Origin: an uncultured Siphonobacter sp.
GTDB lineage: Bacteria; Bacteroidota; Bacteroidia; Cytophagales; Spirosomataceae
Reading direction: 5' to 3'
NCBI GenBank assembly: GCA_913774715.1
Contig: CAJYHS010000005.1
Span: forward strand, 1 to 64,000
DNA length: 64,000 bases
A model generated the notes under the pieces. It was not told the DNA's origin and made no database searches. It was given only the letters and a program-made list of their open reading frames with translations. The position numbers were made by a program, and so were the translations under genes. Of the stretch, positions 51,396 through 61,111 are shown in pieces (the stretch's first letter is position 1; each line of letters opens with the position of its first letter).

Positions 51396-52907
51396 ATGCC
51401 TTACCAGAAAAAAACCAAAATTGTCGCCACCGTTGGTCCGGCTTCCCAGTCCAAAGAAATGTTGCTGAAGCTCGCCCAGTCTGGTGCGAACATCTTTCGG
51501 CTTAACTTTTCCCACGGAACGCACGCTGACCACCTGAGTCGCATTCAGGCTATTCGCGAAATTAACGCCGAACATGGCTTAAACCTTACCATCCTTCAGG
51601 ATTTACAGGGACCTAAGATTCGTACCCAACTCGTAGAAAATAACGGTGTTGAACTCGTAGCAGGAAACCCACTGACTTTCGTTATGGACGAAAATCTGCT
51701 GGGAACTTCTGAACGCGTAGGTACGACTTATACTTCCATGTACCTGGACGTAAAACCCGGCGAACGCATCCTGATGGATGACGGTAACCTGGAGGTGCTG
51801 GTAGAATCTATCGATTACGATAAAAAAGAAGTACACACGAAAGTAGTATACGGTGGTATTCTGAAATCGAAAAAAGGCATTAACCTGCCCGGAACGAAAG
51901 TAGGCTTACCCGCTCTGACTGAAAAAGACGAAGAAGATCTGATTTTCGGTCTGGAGCACGACGTAGACTGGATCGCTCTTTCTTTCGTTCGCTCAGCTGA
52001 AGACATCTGGGCTGTGAAGGAAAAGATCAAAGCGAAAAATGGTCGTTCGAAAATCATCGCTAAAATCGAAAAACCCGAAGCCGTTGTTCCTGAAGTTCTT
52101 GATGCCATCATCGAAGCTACGGATGCAGTAATGGTTGCCCGGGGTGATTTAGGAGTTGAACTCGACGGTGCCATGGTTCCTGAGTTACAGAAAACCATGA
52201 TCCGCAAATGTATCAAGCAGGCGAAACCCGTGATCGTGGCCACGCAAATGCTCGAGTCCATGACGAGCTCTCCTCGTCCGACGCGTGCGGAGACTTCTGA
52301 CGTTGCCAATGCCGTTCTGGATGGTGCTTCGGCGACCATGCTTTCGGCGGAGTCTGCTTCAGGTCAATATCCTGTAGAAGCCGTTTCGACCATGGCTCAT
52401 ATTATTGAGGCCGTTGAAGAACAGCAGAATAATATTCCTATCGTTTATGGGGATGAATCAGCGATTTACTTCAAAAACCACATGCTGAAGGGAGAAGAAA
52501 ACTCTTCTACCATCCTGAACGACCGCGTAATTGCCGCGGCTTGCCGTCTGGCTCGTGACGTACAGGCGAAAGCCATTCTGTGCATCACGAACAGTGGCTA
52601 CACGGCGTACCGTCTGTCTTCACACCGTCCGAAAGCGGATATTTTCGTATTCTCGGCGGATGAAAACCTGATGACGCAAATGGGTCTGTTATGGGGATCA
52701 CGCGTATTCAATTACGACAGTGCGAACCTGAGCACCGAACAAATCTCACACGATATTGCGAAGATTCTGGTTAAACAGGGTCACCTGCAAAAAGGCGATG
52801 TATTCGTAACCTTACTGAGCGTACCTGCTCAACAGGATTTACGTACGAACACCGTGAAAATGGGTGTAATCGACAAAATCGCGGATGAAGTAGCTGCTGA
52901 ACAGTAG
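51396..52907 (+). CDS. pyk: Pyruvate kinase
   Basis: Pyruvate kinase makes ATP and pyruvate from phosphoenolpyruvate at the end of glycolysis. The 503-residue protein starts MPYQKKTKIVATVGPAS and has NFSHG, the catalytic-lysine block IIAKIEKPEAV, MVARGDLGVEL and TQMLESM. It has the normal C-terminal allosteric domain. The ATG at 51396 is used; a frame start at 51357 would add a poor leader. The terminator right after pyk shows it is monocistronic. Confidence 0.96.
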   Translation: MPYQKKTKIVATVGPASQSKEMLLKLAQSGANIFRLNFSHGTHADHLSRIQAIREINAEHGLNLTILQDLQGPKIRTQLVENNGVELVAGNPLTFVMDENLLGTSERVGTTYTSMYLDVKPGERILMDDGNLEVLVESIDYDKKEVHTKVVYGGILKSKKGINLPGTKVGLPALTEKDEEDLIFGLEHDVDWIALSFVRSAEDIWAVKEKIKAKNGRSKIIAKIEKPEAVVPEVLDAIIEATDAVMVARGDLGVELDGAMVPELQKTMIRKCIKQAKPVIVATQMLESMTSSPRPTRAETSDVANAVLDGASATMLSAESASGQYPVEAVSTMAHIIEAVEEQQNNIPIVYGDESAIYFKNHMLKGEENSSTILNDRVIAAACRLARDVQAKAILCITNSGYTAYRLSSHRPKADIFVFSADENLMTQMGLLWGSRVFNYDSANLSTEQISHDIAKILVKQGHLQKGDVFVTLLSVPAQQDLRTNTVKMGVIDKIADEVAAEQ

Positions 52908-52927
52908 TCTTTATTTGAACTATTACT

Positions 52928-52968
52928 AAAACCCCGTTACTTCGATTGTAAGTATCGGGGTTTTGTGT
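52928..52968 (+). terminator. Terminator of pyk
   Basis: A perfect 9-bp stem (52928-52936, AAAACCCCG, with 52956-52964) is followed by a T-rich run (GTGTTTG). Confidence 0.75.
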
Positions 52969-53022
52969 TTGTAAACCTTGAGACATTTGCAGCCCTAGCC
53001 GACTTTTTTTACCTTGCCAGCC

Positions 53023-53841
53023 ATGGACAACCAACCGAAAAAAACCTGGCAGGAGCAGCTTCAGGAAGTAATTTATGAGTCGAATACCAAAGCTGGGAAA
53101 GCCTTTGACGTTGCTTTATTAATTGCCATTTTTACGAGTATCCTAGTCGTAATGCTGGATAGCGTGGACCGATACCACCAGCAATACGGACACCTGTTTT
53201 TTGTGCTGGAGTGGACCTTTACTTTTTTGTTTACGCTTGAGTACATTCTTCGTCTTGTTTGTATACGCCAGCCTATTCGTTACGTTCTCAGCCCGTTGGG
53301 ATTGATTGATTTACTGGCCATTATTCCTTCCTATCTCAGTATTTTTTACGCGGGTGCTCAGTCTCTTCTGGTATTACGGGCCTTACGTCTATTACGGATT
53401 TTCCGAATTTTCAAGCTTACCCATTTCCTCACTGAAATGGAATTCCTAAGCGTGGCCATCCGGGCCAGTTTGAAGAAAATCAGCATTTTCATGCTTACCG
53501 TTATCATGCTGGTAACGATTCTGGGCTCGGTGATGTATCTGGTTGAAAATCATCAAAATGGGTTTTCCAGCATTCCTGAAAGTATTTACTAGGCTATTGT
53601 TACCATCACAACGGTAGGCTATGGGGATATCTCCCCGGTTACGCCAATGGGCAAATTCATTTCCAGTATCGTCATGTTGATTGGTTACGGAATCATCGCT
53701 GTTCCAACGGGTATTATTACCAATGAAATTGCGGCAGCCGCCCGAAAACAAAACCACAGCCGTGAAGCGTGCCCATCCTGCGGTCGCGAAGGCCATGATG
53801 CAGACGCTGTCTTCTGTAAATTTTGCGGAGCAAGACTCTAA
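53023..53841 (+). pseudogene. Voltage-gated potassium-channel gene interrupted by one in-frame TAG
   Basis: Codons 1-189 encode helices S1-S5 of a 6-helix ion-transport protein, including an arginine-rich S4 (LRALRLLRIFRIFKL). Codon 190 (53590-53592) is TAG where relatives have a tryptophan codon, TGG. The frame then continues unchanged through the selectivity filter TTVGYGD, helix S6 and a C-terminal zinc-ribbon (CPSC...CKFC), for 272 codons in all. A single G-to-A change explains it. The short product would lack the pore. It could be a recent natural mutation or a sequencing error; both halves are otherwise intact. ATG 53023 is preferred to the TTG nine bases upstream. Confidence 0.85.
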
Positions 53842-53989
53842 AAATGTTCGAGTTTGGTTTGATGATTTGACAGCGTTTGAATACGTTTGAAAATAATAAC
53901 TTATGATAAGTTCCCCTGCTCCCTCTTCCCTTACCGCAGGATTTATTTGTTGCGATAAAGTCCACTTTGCCGAAATTTAATTTTAATCC

Positions 53990-54030
53990 GTTTTTAAAGC
54001 TCCTTTAAAGCTCTTATAAGTTCCTGAAAG
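53990..54030 (+). repeat. Short direct repeat upstream of the efflux operon
   Basis: TTTAAAGCTC occurs twice in tandem (about 53993-54013), followed by a degenerate third copy, ahead of the TolC-like gene. It might be a regulator site for the metal-efflux operon. Confidence 0.35.
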
Positions 54031-54106
54031 AACCTTTGCTGACGTCAAGCACAGAAAGTACAGCTTATTTAATACCTGCTGATCCCACTTTTTAAACTAC
54101 AAGACA

Positions 54107-55396
54107 GTGAAGCTTATTCAATCATTCAGAGTAGTACTGAGCGTTTTTCTATTCGCTTCAGTTACTCCATCGTCCTTCTCCCAGACGGACACGCTTCGTC
54201 TGACCTTACCCCAGGCAGAAGAGCAGTTTTTGCAGAAAAACTTTGCTCTGATTGCCCAGAAATACAACATCAACCTATCGGAAGCCGCCGTTCAGCAAGC
54301 CAAACTCTGGGATAATCCCAACTTTGAATTTGAATTCAACGCCTTTAACCCCAACACTTCCAGAGTATTACCCCTTCGCAATACTTCAGGTGATTTACTA
54401 AACCCCACGGGTGGAGCGTACAGCTGGCAAATTCAGCAGGTCTTTAACCTGGCGGGTCGTCGGAGTAAATTAGTAGCTCTGAATGAAGCAAATACGGAGA
54501 TTCAGCAAGCCGTTTTTCAGGATGTGATGCGAAGTTTACGTTACCAGTTAGCTCAAACCTTTGGTAACCTAGCCACCGAACAGGCTCAATATGCCTTCAT
54601 TCGGGAAGAACGGATTCGGCTTTCCAGTTTGCTTGATGCCTTCCGGGCTCAATTAAAACTTGGGGTAATTTCAGAATATGAGGTAACTCGTCTGGAACTG
54701 GAACAACGCAATGCCGATGCTTCCATGAACGATTTACTCAATCAGATCAGTCAGGATGAGGCTACCTTACGTATACTTTTGGCCGATCAGGGTTCTACGT
54801 ATTACGTTCCTGACTTACCCACTACCAGTACAGCCACCCCCATTCTCAATCAGTTACTGGATCAGGCTACGGCCAATCGTCCTGATTTACAGGTAGCTCA
54901 GCGGCAAACGGCTTATGCCCAGAAAAATCTGACCTATCAGAAATCACTGGCAACCCCGCAGTTAACTGTAGGTGCCAACTACGAACGCTTCGGCGAAGCT
55001 TACCCCAATTATTACGGCTTACAGGTAGCGATGGATTTACCCTTCAAAAATCGGAATCAAGGTAATATACAGGCGGCTAAAATTGGCATTGAGCAGAATA
55101 ATCAAAGTATTAATCAGAGCCAGTTGCAGGTGAAGCAAGAAGTTATTTCGGCCTACGAACAATGGCTACACGCTCAGCAATTACAGGCTGGAACCAATGC
55201 GGATTACCGTCAACGCATTCAGGACATCAGCAAAAATGCGACCATTGACTACCAGAAACGCGTCATTGATCTGGTCAGTTTTATTGACAAAGTTCGCTCC
55301 TATAAAGATGCCCAATTGAATTTCATTAACCTGAGTAATCAACTATACCAGGCTCAGCAGCAAATCAATTTCGTTACTAACTCCAAGACTTTTTAA
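54107..55396 (+). CDS. TolC-family outer-membrane efflux protein (CzcC-like), GTG start
   Basis: The 429-residue protein has a signal peptide (ending SFSQ) and two TolC-type outer-membrane-factor repeats with long coiled-coil helices, for example LSEAAVQQAKLWDNPNFEFEF and NRPDLQVAQRQTAYAQKNLTYQ. The start is GTG at 54107. It heads a three-gene operon with a periplasmic adaptor (36 bases downstream) and an RND pump. It forms the outer channel of a tripartite metal exporter. Confidence 0.9.
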   Translation: MKLIQSFRVVLSVFLFASVTPSSFSQTDTLRLTLPQAEEQFLQKNFALIAQKYNINLSEAAVQQAKLWDNPNFEFEFNAFNPNTSRVLPLRNTSGDLLNPTGGAYSWQIQQVFNLAGRRSKLVALNEANTEIQQAVFQDVMRSLRYQLAQTFGNLATEQAQYAFIREERIRLSSLLDAFRAQLKLGVISEYEVTRLELEQRNADASMNDLLNQISQDEATLRILLADQGSTYYVPDLPTTSTATPILNQLLDQATANRPDLQVAQRQTAYAQKNLTYQKSLATPQLTVGANYERFGEAYPNYYGLQVAMDLPFKNRNQGNIQAAKIGIEQNNQSINQSQLQVKQEVISAYEQWLHAQQLQAGTNADYRQRIQDISKNATIDYQKRVIDLVSFIDKVRSYKDAQLNFINLSNQLYQAQQQINFVTNSKTF

Positions 55397-55432
55397 CTCC
55401 ACCTCAGGTTTTCATCCCTTTTCCCACTCTTT

Positions 55433-56515
55433 ATGAAAACGAACCTAAAGCCGTTTTTCTACCTGCTGAGTCTGCTGACTCTCGCGGCTTGTCAACAAAA
55501 TAAAACACCTCAGGAGGTTAATACGAAAGATACGGATTCGGCCTTTAAAACGGATACCGTTCGCGTTCGAAACTACGAGCAGGAGTTGCAGTTTACGGGG
55601 GAAGTGTCTTTCGACCAAAAACAGGTGGATCGTATTTTTCCCATCGTTAGCGGTAATGTACTGGAAGTCAACGCCGAACTTGGGGCCTATGTCAAACAGG
55701 GTCAGGTCTTAGCCAAACTGCAGAGTGCGGACGTGAGCCAGTACCAACGCGATTATAACCAGGCTAAAGCCAGCTTTGATATTGCCAAACGTAACGCAGA
55801 TAACGCCGAACAGCTTTATAAAAGCAAATTCTCCAGTGAATCAGATGTCATCAACGCCCGCAAACAGCTGGAAATCGCAACATCCGAACTGGACCGCTCA
55901 ACGCAGGTAATGAAAATGTACGGCGGCACGTCGTCCAACAATCAGCCCACATTCATGGTGAAAGCTCCCGTGAGCGGTTATGTGGTCGAACGCAACGTAA
56001 ACCCCAATACCCAGATTCGTTCGGATAATGGGAACAGTATGTTTACCATTTCAAACCTGTCGGATGTCTGGATCATGATTAACATTTATGAATCGGATAT
56101 TGAGGCCGTCAAAGTCGGTCAGCAGGTGAATATCACGACCATTGCGTATCCAGATAAGGTTTTTCAGGGAAAAATTGAAAACATCAGCCAGGTCATTGAT
56201 AACGACAGTAAGGTATTACAGGCCCGCGTGGTATTAGCTAATCCCGGCGGCTTACTGAAACCTCAGATGTTCTGCACGATCAAGCTGCACATCGAAAAAC
56301 CCGAACGCTTACTGGCCGTAAATCCGAAATCGGTCATTTTCAGCGAGGATAAATACTTCGTTATTAAAGATACGGGAAATGGGAAATACGCAGCAGTTCC
56401 TGTCGAGGTAATCCGCAGCACTTCCCGTTATAGTTACGTCAAGGGCGATTTGAAAGATGGTGACTTAATTGTTACCGAAGGTGCCTTATTGCTTTTCAAT
56501 GAATTAACGGACTAA
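55433..56515 (+). CDS. RND efflux periplasmic adaptor (CzcB-like), lipoprotein
   Basis: The 360-residue protein has a lipobox (TLAAC, cysteine at residue 20), a biotinyl-lipoyl-like hairpin (GNVLEVNAELGAYVKQGQVLAKL), a coiled-coil hairpin, and beta-barrel and membrane-proximal domains. It bridges the pump and the TolC-like channel. It lies between these two genes with gaps of 36 and 27 bases. No histidine-rich metal-binding stretch is evident. Confidence 0.92.
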   Translation: MKTNLKPFFYLLSLLTLAACQQNKTPQEVNTKDTDSAFKTDTVRVRNYEQELQFTGEVSFDQKQVDRIFPIVSGNVLEVNAELGAYVKQGQVLAKLQSADVSQYQRDYNQAKASFDIAKRNADNAEQLYKSKFSSESDVINARKQLEIATSELDRSTQVMKMYGGTSSNNQPTFMVKAPVSGYVVERNVNPNTQIRSDNGNSMFTISNLSDVWIMINIYESDIEAVKVGQQVNITTIAYPDKVFQGKIENISQVIDNDSKVLQARVVLANPGGLLKPQMFCTIKLHIEKPERLLAVNPKSVIFSEDKYFVIKDTGNGKYAAVPVEVIRSTSRYSYVKGDLKDGDLIVTEGALLLFNELTD

Positions 56516-56542
56516 CCCCACACTCCCTTCCCGGGTCCGATC

Positions 56543-59500
56543 ATGAATAAGTTCATTAAAAATATCATTGGTTTTTCCCTCAAACACAAAGGCATTGTGT
56601 TTCTGATGACCGGACTGGTGGTCATTGCGGGAGCCGTTAGTTTTTACAACACGCCGGTGGAAGCTTACCCCGACGTGACTAATACCGAAGTCGTTATCAT
56701 TACCCAGTGGCCGGGCCGCAGTGCGGAAGAAGTGGAACGTTTCATTTCCAGCCCGATTGAAACGGAAATGAATTCCATTTCCCACAAAACGGCGATTCGT
56801 TCCATTAACCTGTTCGGATTATCCTTCATCAAAATCGTTTTTGAAGATGGCGTAGACAATTTCAACGCCCGCATGGAGGCTAGTCAAAAATTGGCGAACG
56901 TGAACTTACCCGACGGCGTAGACGCTGAAATTCAGCCTCCTGCCGGCCCTACGGGTGAGATTTATCGCTATACGCTGACGTCTGACACCAAAAATACCAC
57001 GGAGTTAAAAACCATTCAGGACTGGACGGTAGAGAAAGCCATCAAGGCCGTTCCGGGGATTGCGGATGTCGTCAGTTTTGGTGGACATATCAAAACTTTC
57101 GAAGTAAGTATTAACCCGGCTTTACTGGCCAAATATGACCTGACGGCTCTGGATGTCTACAGTGCCTTGCAACGAGCTAACGTAAACGTGGGTGGTGACA
57201 TTCTCCGCGAAGGTCAGCAGGCGTTCGTCGTCCGGGGAATCGGGATAGTGAAAAACGTCTCTGATATTGAGAAGGTTATCGTAAAGAACGTAAAGGGCGT
57301 TCCCGTTCGGCTTTCGAATCTTGGAACAGTTCATGAATCCGCTTTACCTCAACTGGGCATTGTTGGTCGGGATAACCACGATGATGTGGTAGAAGGTATT
57401 GTCCTGATGCGAAAAGGTGAAAACCCCGGATTAGTGTTACCCCAACTCAAAGAAAAAATTGCATATCTGAATTCGGTCGTATTACCCTCAGATGTAAAAA
57501 TCAAGGTTTTCTATGACCGGACGGAGCTGAATAATCATACGCTGCACACGGTAGGTGAAAACGTGATCATGGGCATTACGCTGGTTACCATCATTCTGCT
57601 GATTTTCCTCGCCGACTGGCGGACGACCGTTACCGTAGCCATTGTTATTCCCCTGGCCTTACTCTTCGCCTTTATCCTGATGCGGATGAAAGGCATGTCG
57701 GCCAACCTGCTTTCCATCGGTGCCATTGACTTTGGGATTATTATCGACGGAGCAGTGGTGATGGTGGAAGGGCTCTTCGTGATGCTGGCTCACTGGGCCG
57801 AACATGAGGGCATGGAGAAGTTTAATAAACGAGCTAAAATGGGCCGGATTCTGAAAACTTCGGTGGAAATGGGTAAGTCCATTTTTACGTCCAAGCTGAT
57901 CATTATTACGGCTTTATTACCCATTTTCTCGTTCCAGAAGGTAGAAGGAAAGTTATTTAGTCCTCTGGCCTTTACGATGGGTTTTGCTTTGCTTGGTGCT
58001 TTGTTACTGGCCCTGACGCTGGTTCCGGTTCTCAGCAGCATCTTACTCAATAAAAACGTCCGCGAACGTCATAACCCCGTTATTGAATTCCTGAATCGGA
58101 ATTATGCTCCGTTATTAACGCGGGTCATGAACCACCCCAAACGAGCTATTCTGACAGCAGTTGTGTTCCTGGTCGGATCGCTCGCTTCCTTTCACTTTGT
58201 AGGGACAGAATTCCTGCCTCACTTGAACGAGGGTTCCATTTATGTGCGGGCCAGTATGCCTCTGAGTATAAGTCTGGAAGATTCCTATCACTATACCCGC
58301 AAATTCCGTCAGGTGTTTGAGCAGTATCCTGAGGTGCGTGGCGTGATTTCCCAAACGGGCCGTCCCAATGATGGAACGGATGCGACGGGCTTTTTCAATC
58401 AGGAATTCTTTGTGGATTTGTACCCTCAGGAAGAGTGGAAACGCGACATTAGCAAGGATGAGTTAATCGCCGAAATGCAGCAAAAACTGCATAAATACCG
58501 GGGCATTGACTTCAACTTTTCCCAACCCATTTCGGATAACGTCGAAGAAGCGGTATCCGGCGTAAAAGGCTCCATTGCCGTGAAAATTCAGGGTCGGGAT
58601 TTGAATGTGCTCGATAAAAAAGCCGATGAAGTCTACGCCATTCTGAAAAAAGTACCCGGTATTCAGGATTTAGGCGTGTTCCGTAACCTCGGGCAGCCGG
58701 AGTTAATCATTACCCTGAATCCTGATAAAATGGCTCAATACGGCGTAGATGCCGCCGACGCTAACGCGGTTATTGAAATGGCGATTGGTGGAAAAGCTGT
58801 AAGTCAGGTCTACGAAGAAGAACGCAAATTTGACCTGCGGTTACGCTATGATTTACCCTTCCGTTCGTCCATCGAGCAAATTGGAGCATTACAGGTACCC
58901 ACACTGAACGGCGGTAAAATTCCCCTCAAGGAAATCGCGAATATTGGTAACGTGGCGGGTCCGGCCTTCATTTATCGGGAAAACAATGCTCGTTTTATTG
59001 CCGTGAAATTCTCCGTTCGGGGTCGAGATTTAGGTAGTACAATTGAAGATGCCCAGGGCCGGGTAGCCAAAGCGGTGAAACTGGAAAAAGGATACGAAAT
59101 CAAATGGAACGGAGAGTTTGAGAATCAGCAGCGGGCTGAAAAACAGCTGGCGATTGTTGTTCCCATCAGTATTCTGCTGATTTTCTTTATCCTGTTCGCT
59201 TCGTTTGGTAATGCTCTTGATTCCACGCTGGTCTTATTAAACGTCCCCTTTGCCTTAATCGGTGGTATTCTGGCCTTGCTATTAACCGGTATGAATTTCA
59301 GCATCTCTGCCGGCGTAGGTTTCATCGCTCTGTTTGGGGTGGCCACACAGGATGGGGTTATCCTTGTCAATAAATTCCGACAGAACTTACACGAGAAAAT
59401 GCCGTTGGGCGAGGCGATTAAAGAAGGAGCAAAATCCCGTTTACGTCCAGTAGTAATGACGGCATTAATGGCTTCGCTGGGCTTACTACCCGCCGCGTTA

Positions 59501-59653
59501 TCCCACGGTATTGGTTCCGAAACGCAGAAACCACTGGCGATTGTAGTCATTGGTGGGTTAATGACGGCTTCGGTATTATCCTTACTGATCCTGCCTGCCG
59601 TGTACGAATGGGTTTACAGCGGTCGCGAACGCCGGAAGAAGTTAATGCAGTAA
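56543..59653 (+). CDS. Heavy-metal RND efflux pump (CzcA-like)
   Basis: The 1036-residue inner-membrane pump has twelve helices, two large periplasmic loops and the heavy-metal RND signature. Helix 4 reads DFGIIIDGAVVMVEG, with D396, D402 and E409, the arrangement of Zn/Co/Cd-type HME-RND pumps (CzcA D402/D408/E415). Copper/silver pumps such as CusA have a different motif here. So divalent cations, probably zinc, cobalt or cadmium, are the best guess. It closes the czcCBA-like operon, followed by a terminator. No sensor-kinase pair is in view. Confidence 0.94.
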   Translation: MNKFIKNIIGFSLKHKGIVFLMTGLVVIAGAVSFYNTPVEAYPDVTNTEVVIITQWPGRSAEEVERFISSPIETEMNSISHKTAIRSINLFGLSFIKIVFEDGVDNFNARMEASQKLANVNLPDGVDAEIQPPAGPTGEIYRYTLTSDTKNTTELKTIQDWTVEKAIKAVPGIADVVSFGGHIKTFEVSINPALLAKYDLTALDVYSALQRANVNVGGDILREGQQAFVVRGIGIVKNVSDIEKVIVKNVKGVPVRLSNLGTVHESALPQLGIVGRDNHDDVVEGIVLMRKGENPGLVLPQLKEKIAYLNSVVLPSDVKIKVFYDRTELNNHTLHTVGENVIMGITLVTIILLIFLADWRTTVTVAIVIPLALLFAFILMRMKGMSANLLSIGAIDFGIIIDGAVVMVEGLFVMLAHWAEHEGMEKFNKRAKMGRILKTSVEMGKSIFTSKLIIITALLPIFSFQKVEGKLFSPLAFTMGFALLGALLLALTLVPVLSSILLNKNVRERHNPVIEFLNRNYAPLLTRVMNHPKRAILTAVVFLVGSLASFHFVGTEFLPHLNEGSIYVRASMPLSISLEDSYHYTRKFRQVFEQYPEVRGVISQTGRPNDGTDATGFFNQEFFVDLYPQEEWKRDISKDELIAEMQQKLHKYRGIDFNFSQPISDNVEEAVSGVKGSIAVKIQGRDLNVLDKKADEVYAILKKVPGIQDLGVFRNLGQPELIITLNPDKMAQYGVDAADANAVIEMAIGGKAVSQVYEEERKFDLRLRYDLPFRSSIEQIGALQVPTLNGGKIPLKEIANIGNVAGPAFIYRENNARFIAVKFSVRGRDLGSTIEDAQGRVAKAVKLEKGYEIKWNGEFENQQRAEKQLAIVVPISILLIFFILFASFGNALDSTLVLLNVPFALIGGILALLLTGMNFSISAGVGFIALFGVATQDGVILVNKFRQNLHEKMPLGEAIKEGAKSRLRPVVMTALMASLGLLPAALSHGIGSETQKPLAIVVIGGLMTASVLSLLILPAVYEWVYSGRERRKKLMQ

Positions 59654-59675
59654 TAAGGTTGAATTGATGGGTTTG

Positions 59676-59713
59676 AAAGGGTTTGAGGAATGTATTTTCT
59701 CAAACCCTTTTTC
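59676..59713 (+). terminator. Terminator of the metal-efflux operon
   Basis: A perfect 12-bp stem (59676-59687 with 59699-59710) is followed by TTTCTC. Confidence 0.8.
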
Positions 59714-59841
59714 TCTTGGCTAGTCCGCTTTGGAAGTGTGGATTCCTGGAAATAGCCCCTACTCTATCCAAACCTTCTTCTTCATTTACAGTTTATTAGC
59801 TTAACTTCTCTATTAACCTGATACCTCTAGTACCGCTATCT

Positions 59842-60807
59842 ATGTCCTCCGCCTTTTTCCGGATTCTTTTGTTTGGGTTTAGCCTGCTTCTCCCCCATCT
59901 GATGGCAGCTCAGAGTCATGAGCTGCAAGTCATCTCTGAAAACGACGCGTACCTCTGGAATAAACACGATGGGTATTATACCAACGGCATTTTTTTGAAC
60001 TTTCATTACCTGCCCACCCGGCTCAATGCTCGCCTCGACAGCACCCATAAGGTTACCAAAATCACGTCCACATATCAGATTGGTCAGATGATTTACAACC
60101 CGGAAAACGTTTTTTTAGTAACCACTCACCAAATCGACCGTCCTTATACGGGCTATCTGTATGCTCAAAAAGGGTATTCGTTTTTTTACCGAAAAAATCG
60201 GGTTTTGAACGTCTGTGCTTCCTTCGGCTTCACGGGAAAAAATTCCTACGCTAAACAAATGCAAACGCTCATCCATAATACGTTTGATTTTATTCCGCCC
60301 GAAGGATGGGTTAATCAGTTGAATAGTGAGTTATCGTTTAATCTTCGCGGACGATACGTTCATGGGCTATTACCTCAACAACCGAAACGCTGGTTGGACG
60401 TCTTTGCTTCGGCTCAGCTTGAGTTAGGAACGCCTTTTACGAATGCTTCGGCGGGATTTTTAGTCCAGATTGGCTTATTCCAGAAAGCTTCAGAATCGTC
60501 ACTATTTAATGCTCGAATCAGTCGAAATTCTTCCCCACAAAAACCGGAAATCTATTTCTTCTTTCACCCTCAGCTGAAGTATCAGTTGTATAACTCCACC
60601 ATTCAGGGCGGACTCTTCATTCAGGATAAAGGCCCTGCTACCGGAGACATTACTCATTTGCTTTATCTGCACCAGCTAGGAGTTACTGCGGCATTTCAAC
60701 GGTTTACTATATCTTCCACCTTTTCCTATACGCAACGCGAAGCCCTTCGCATGCAGAAAAAATCGGAACAATACGGGGGTTTTGCCATCGCGTATCGATT
60801 CAATTAA
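59842..60807 (+). CDS. LpxR-like lipid A deacylase family protein
   Basis: The 321-residue protein has a signal peptide (ending LMAAQ) and a 12-strand outer-membrane-barrel pattern. It matches the LpxR/DUF2219 family: ISENDAYLW, DGYYTNGIF and DRPYTGYLY, the blocks that hold the active-site residues of Salmonella LpxR (which removes the 3'-acyl group from lipid A). The family assignment is firm; activity on this organism's lipid A is not shown. It is a single gene. Confidence 0.85.
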   Translation: MSSAFFRILLFGFSLLLPHLMAAQSHELQVISENDAYLWNKHDGYYTNGIFLNFHYLPTRLNARLDSTHKVTKITSTYQIGQMIYNPENVFLVTTHQIDRPYTGYLYAQKGYSFFYRKNRVLNVCASFGFTGKNSYAKQMQTLIHNTFDFIPPEGWVNQLNSELSFNLRGRYVHGLLPQQPKRWLDVFASAQLELGTPFTNASAGFLVQIGLFQKASESSLFNARISRNSSPQKPEIYFFFHPQLKYQLYNSTIQGGLFIQDKGPATGDITHLLYLHQLGVTAAFQRFTISSTFSYTQREALRMQKKSEQYGGFAIAYRFN

Positions 60808-61111
60808 AAAGGCCAAGTTAAACCTTTTAAAACCAAATTTTATTTGGCTCCTATTTAAATGAACCCCTTCATCCGTTTGCTGTTTAATAAATTCATCACT
60901 TTTTGATCAATCAATTGCAGACTTCTCAGAATTTGGTTGCTTTTCTTTCCTGAATCAAACCATTTCCCATATTTGTAAAATATTTTAAAAAAGAAGGATT
61001 CCTTTCATAAGCTCCTTAACTTCAACTCCTTTAATTTTATTTCCTCAAGGTCATAAACACTATTGATGAGTTCATACCAAGGCTCTTGCTGCCTTTGTAT
61101 TTTTTAATTTT
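60808..61111. other. Intergenic region upstream of the GH92 gene
   Basis: This AT-rich gap of 304 bases lies between the LpxR-like and GH92 genes on the same strand. It shows no open frame, no clear terminator for the LpxR-like gene and no clean TAnnTTTG. TGCCTTTG at 61090-61097 is a weak -7 candidate for the GH92 gene. Confidence 0.45.

Noticed and set aside
53647-53841. Separate small zinc-ribbon protein after the channel
   Set aside because: It is in the same frame as the channel gene and contains its S6 helix and C-terminal tail; it is the 3' part of the broken gene, not an independent one.
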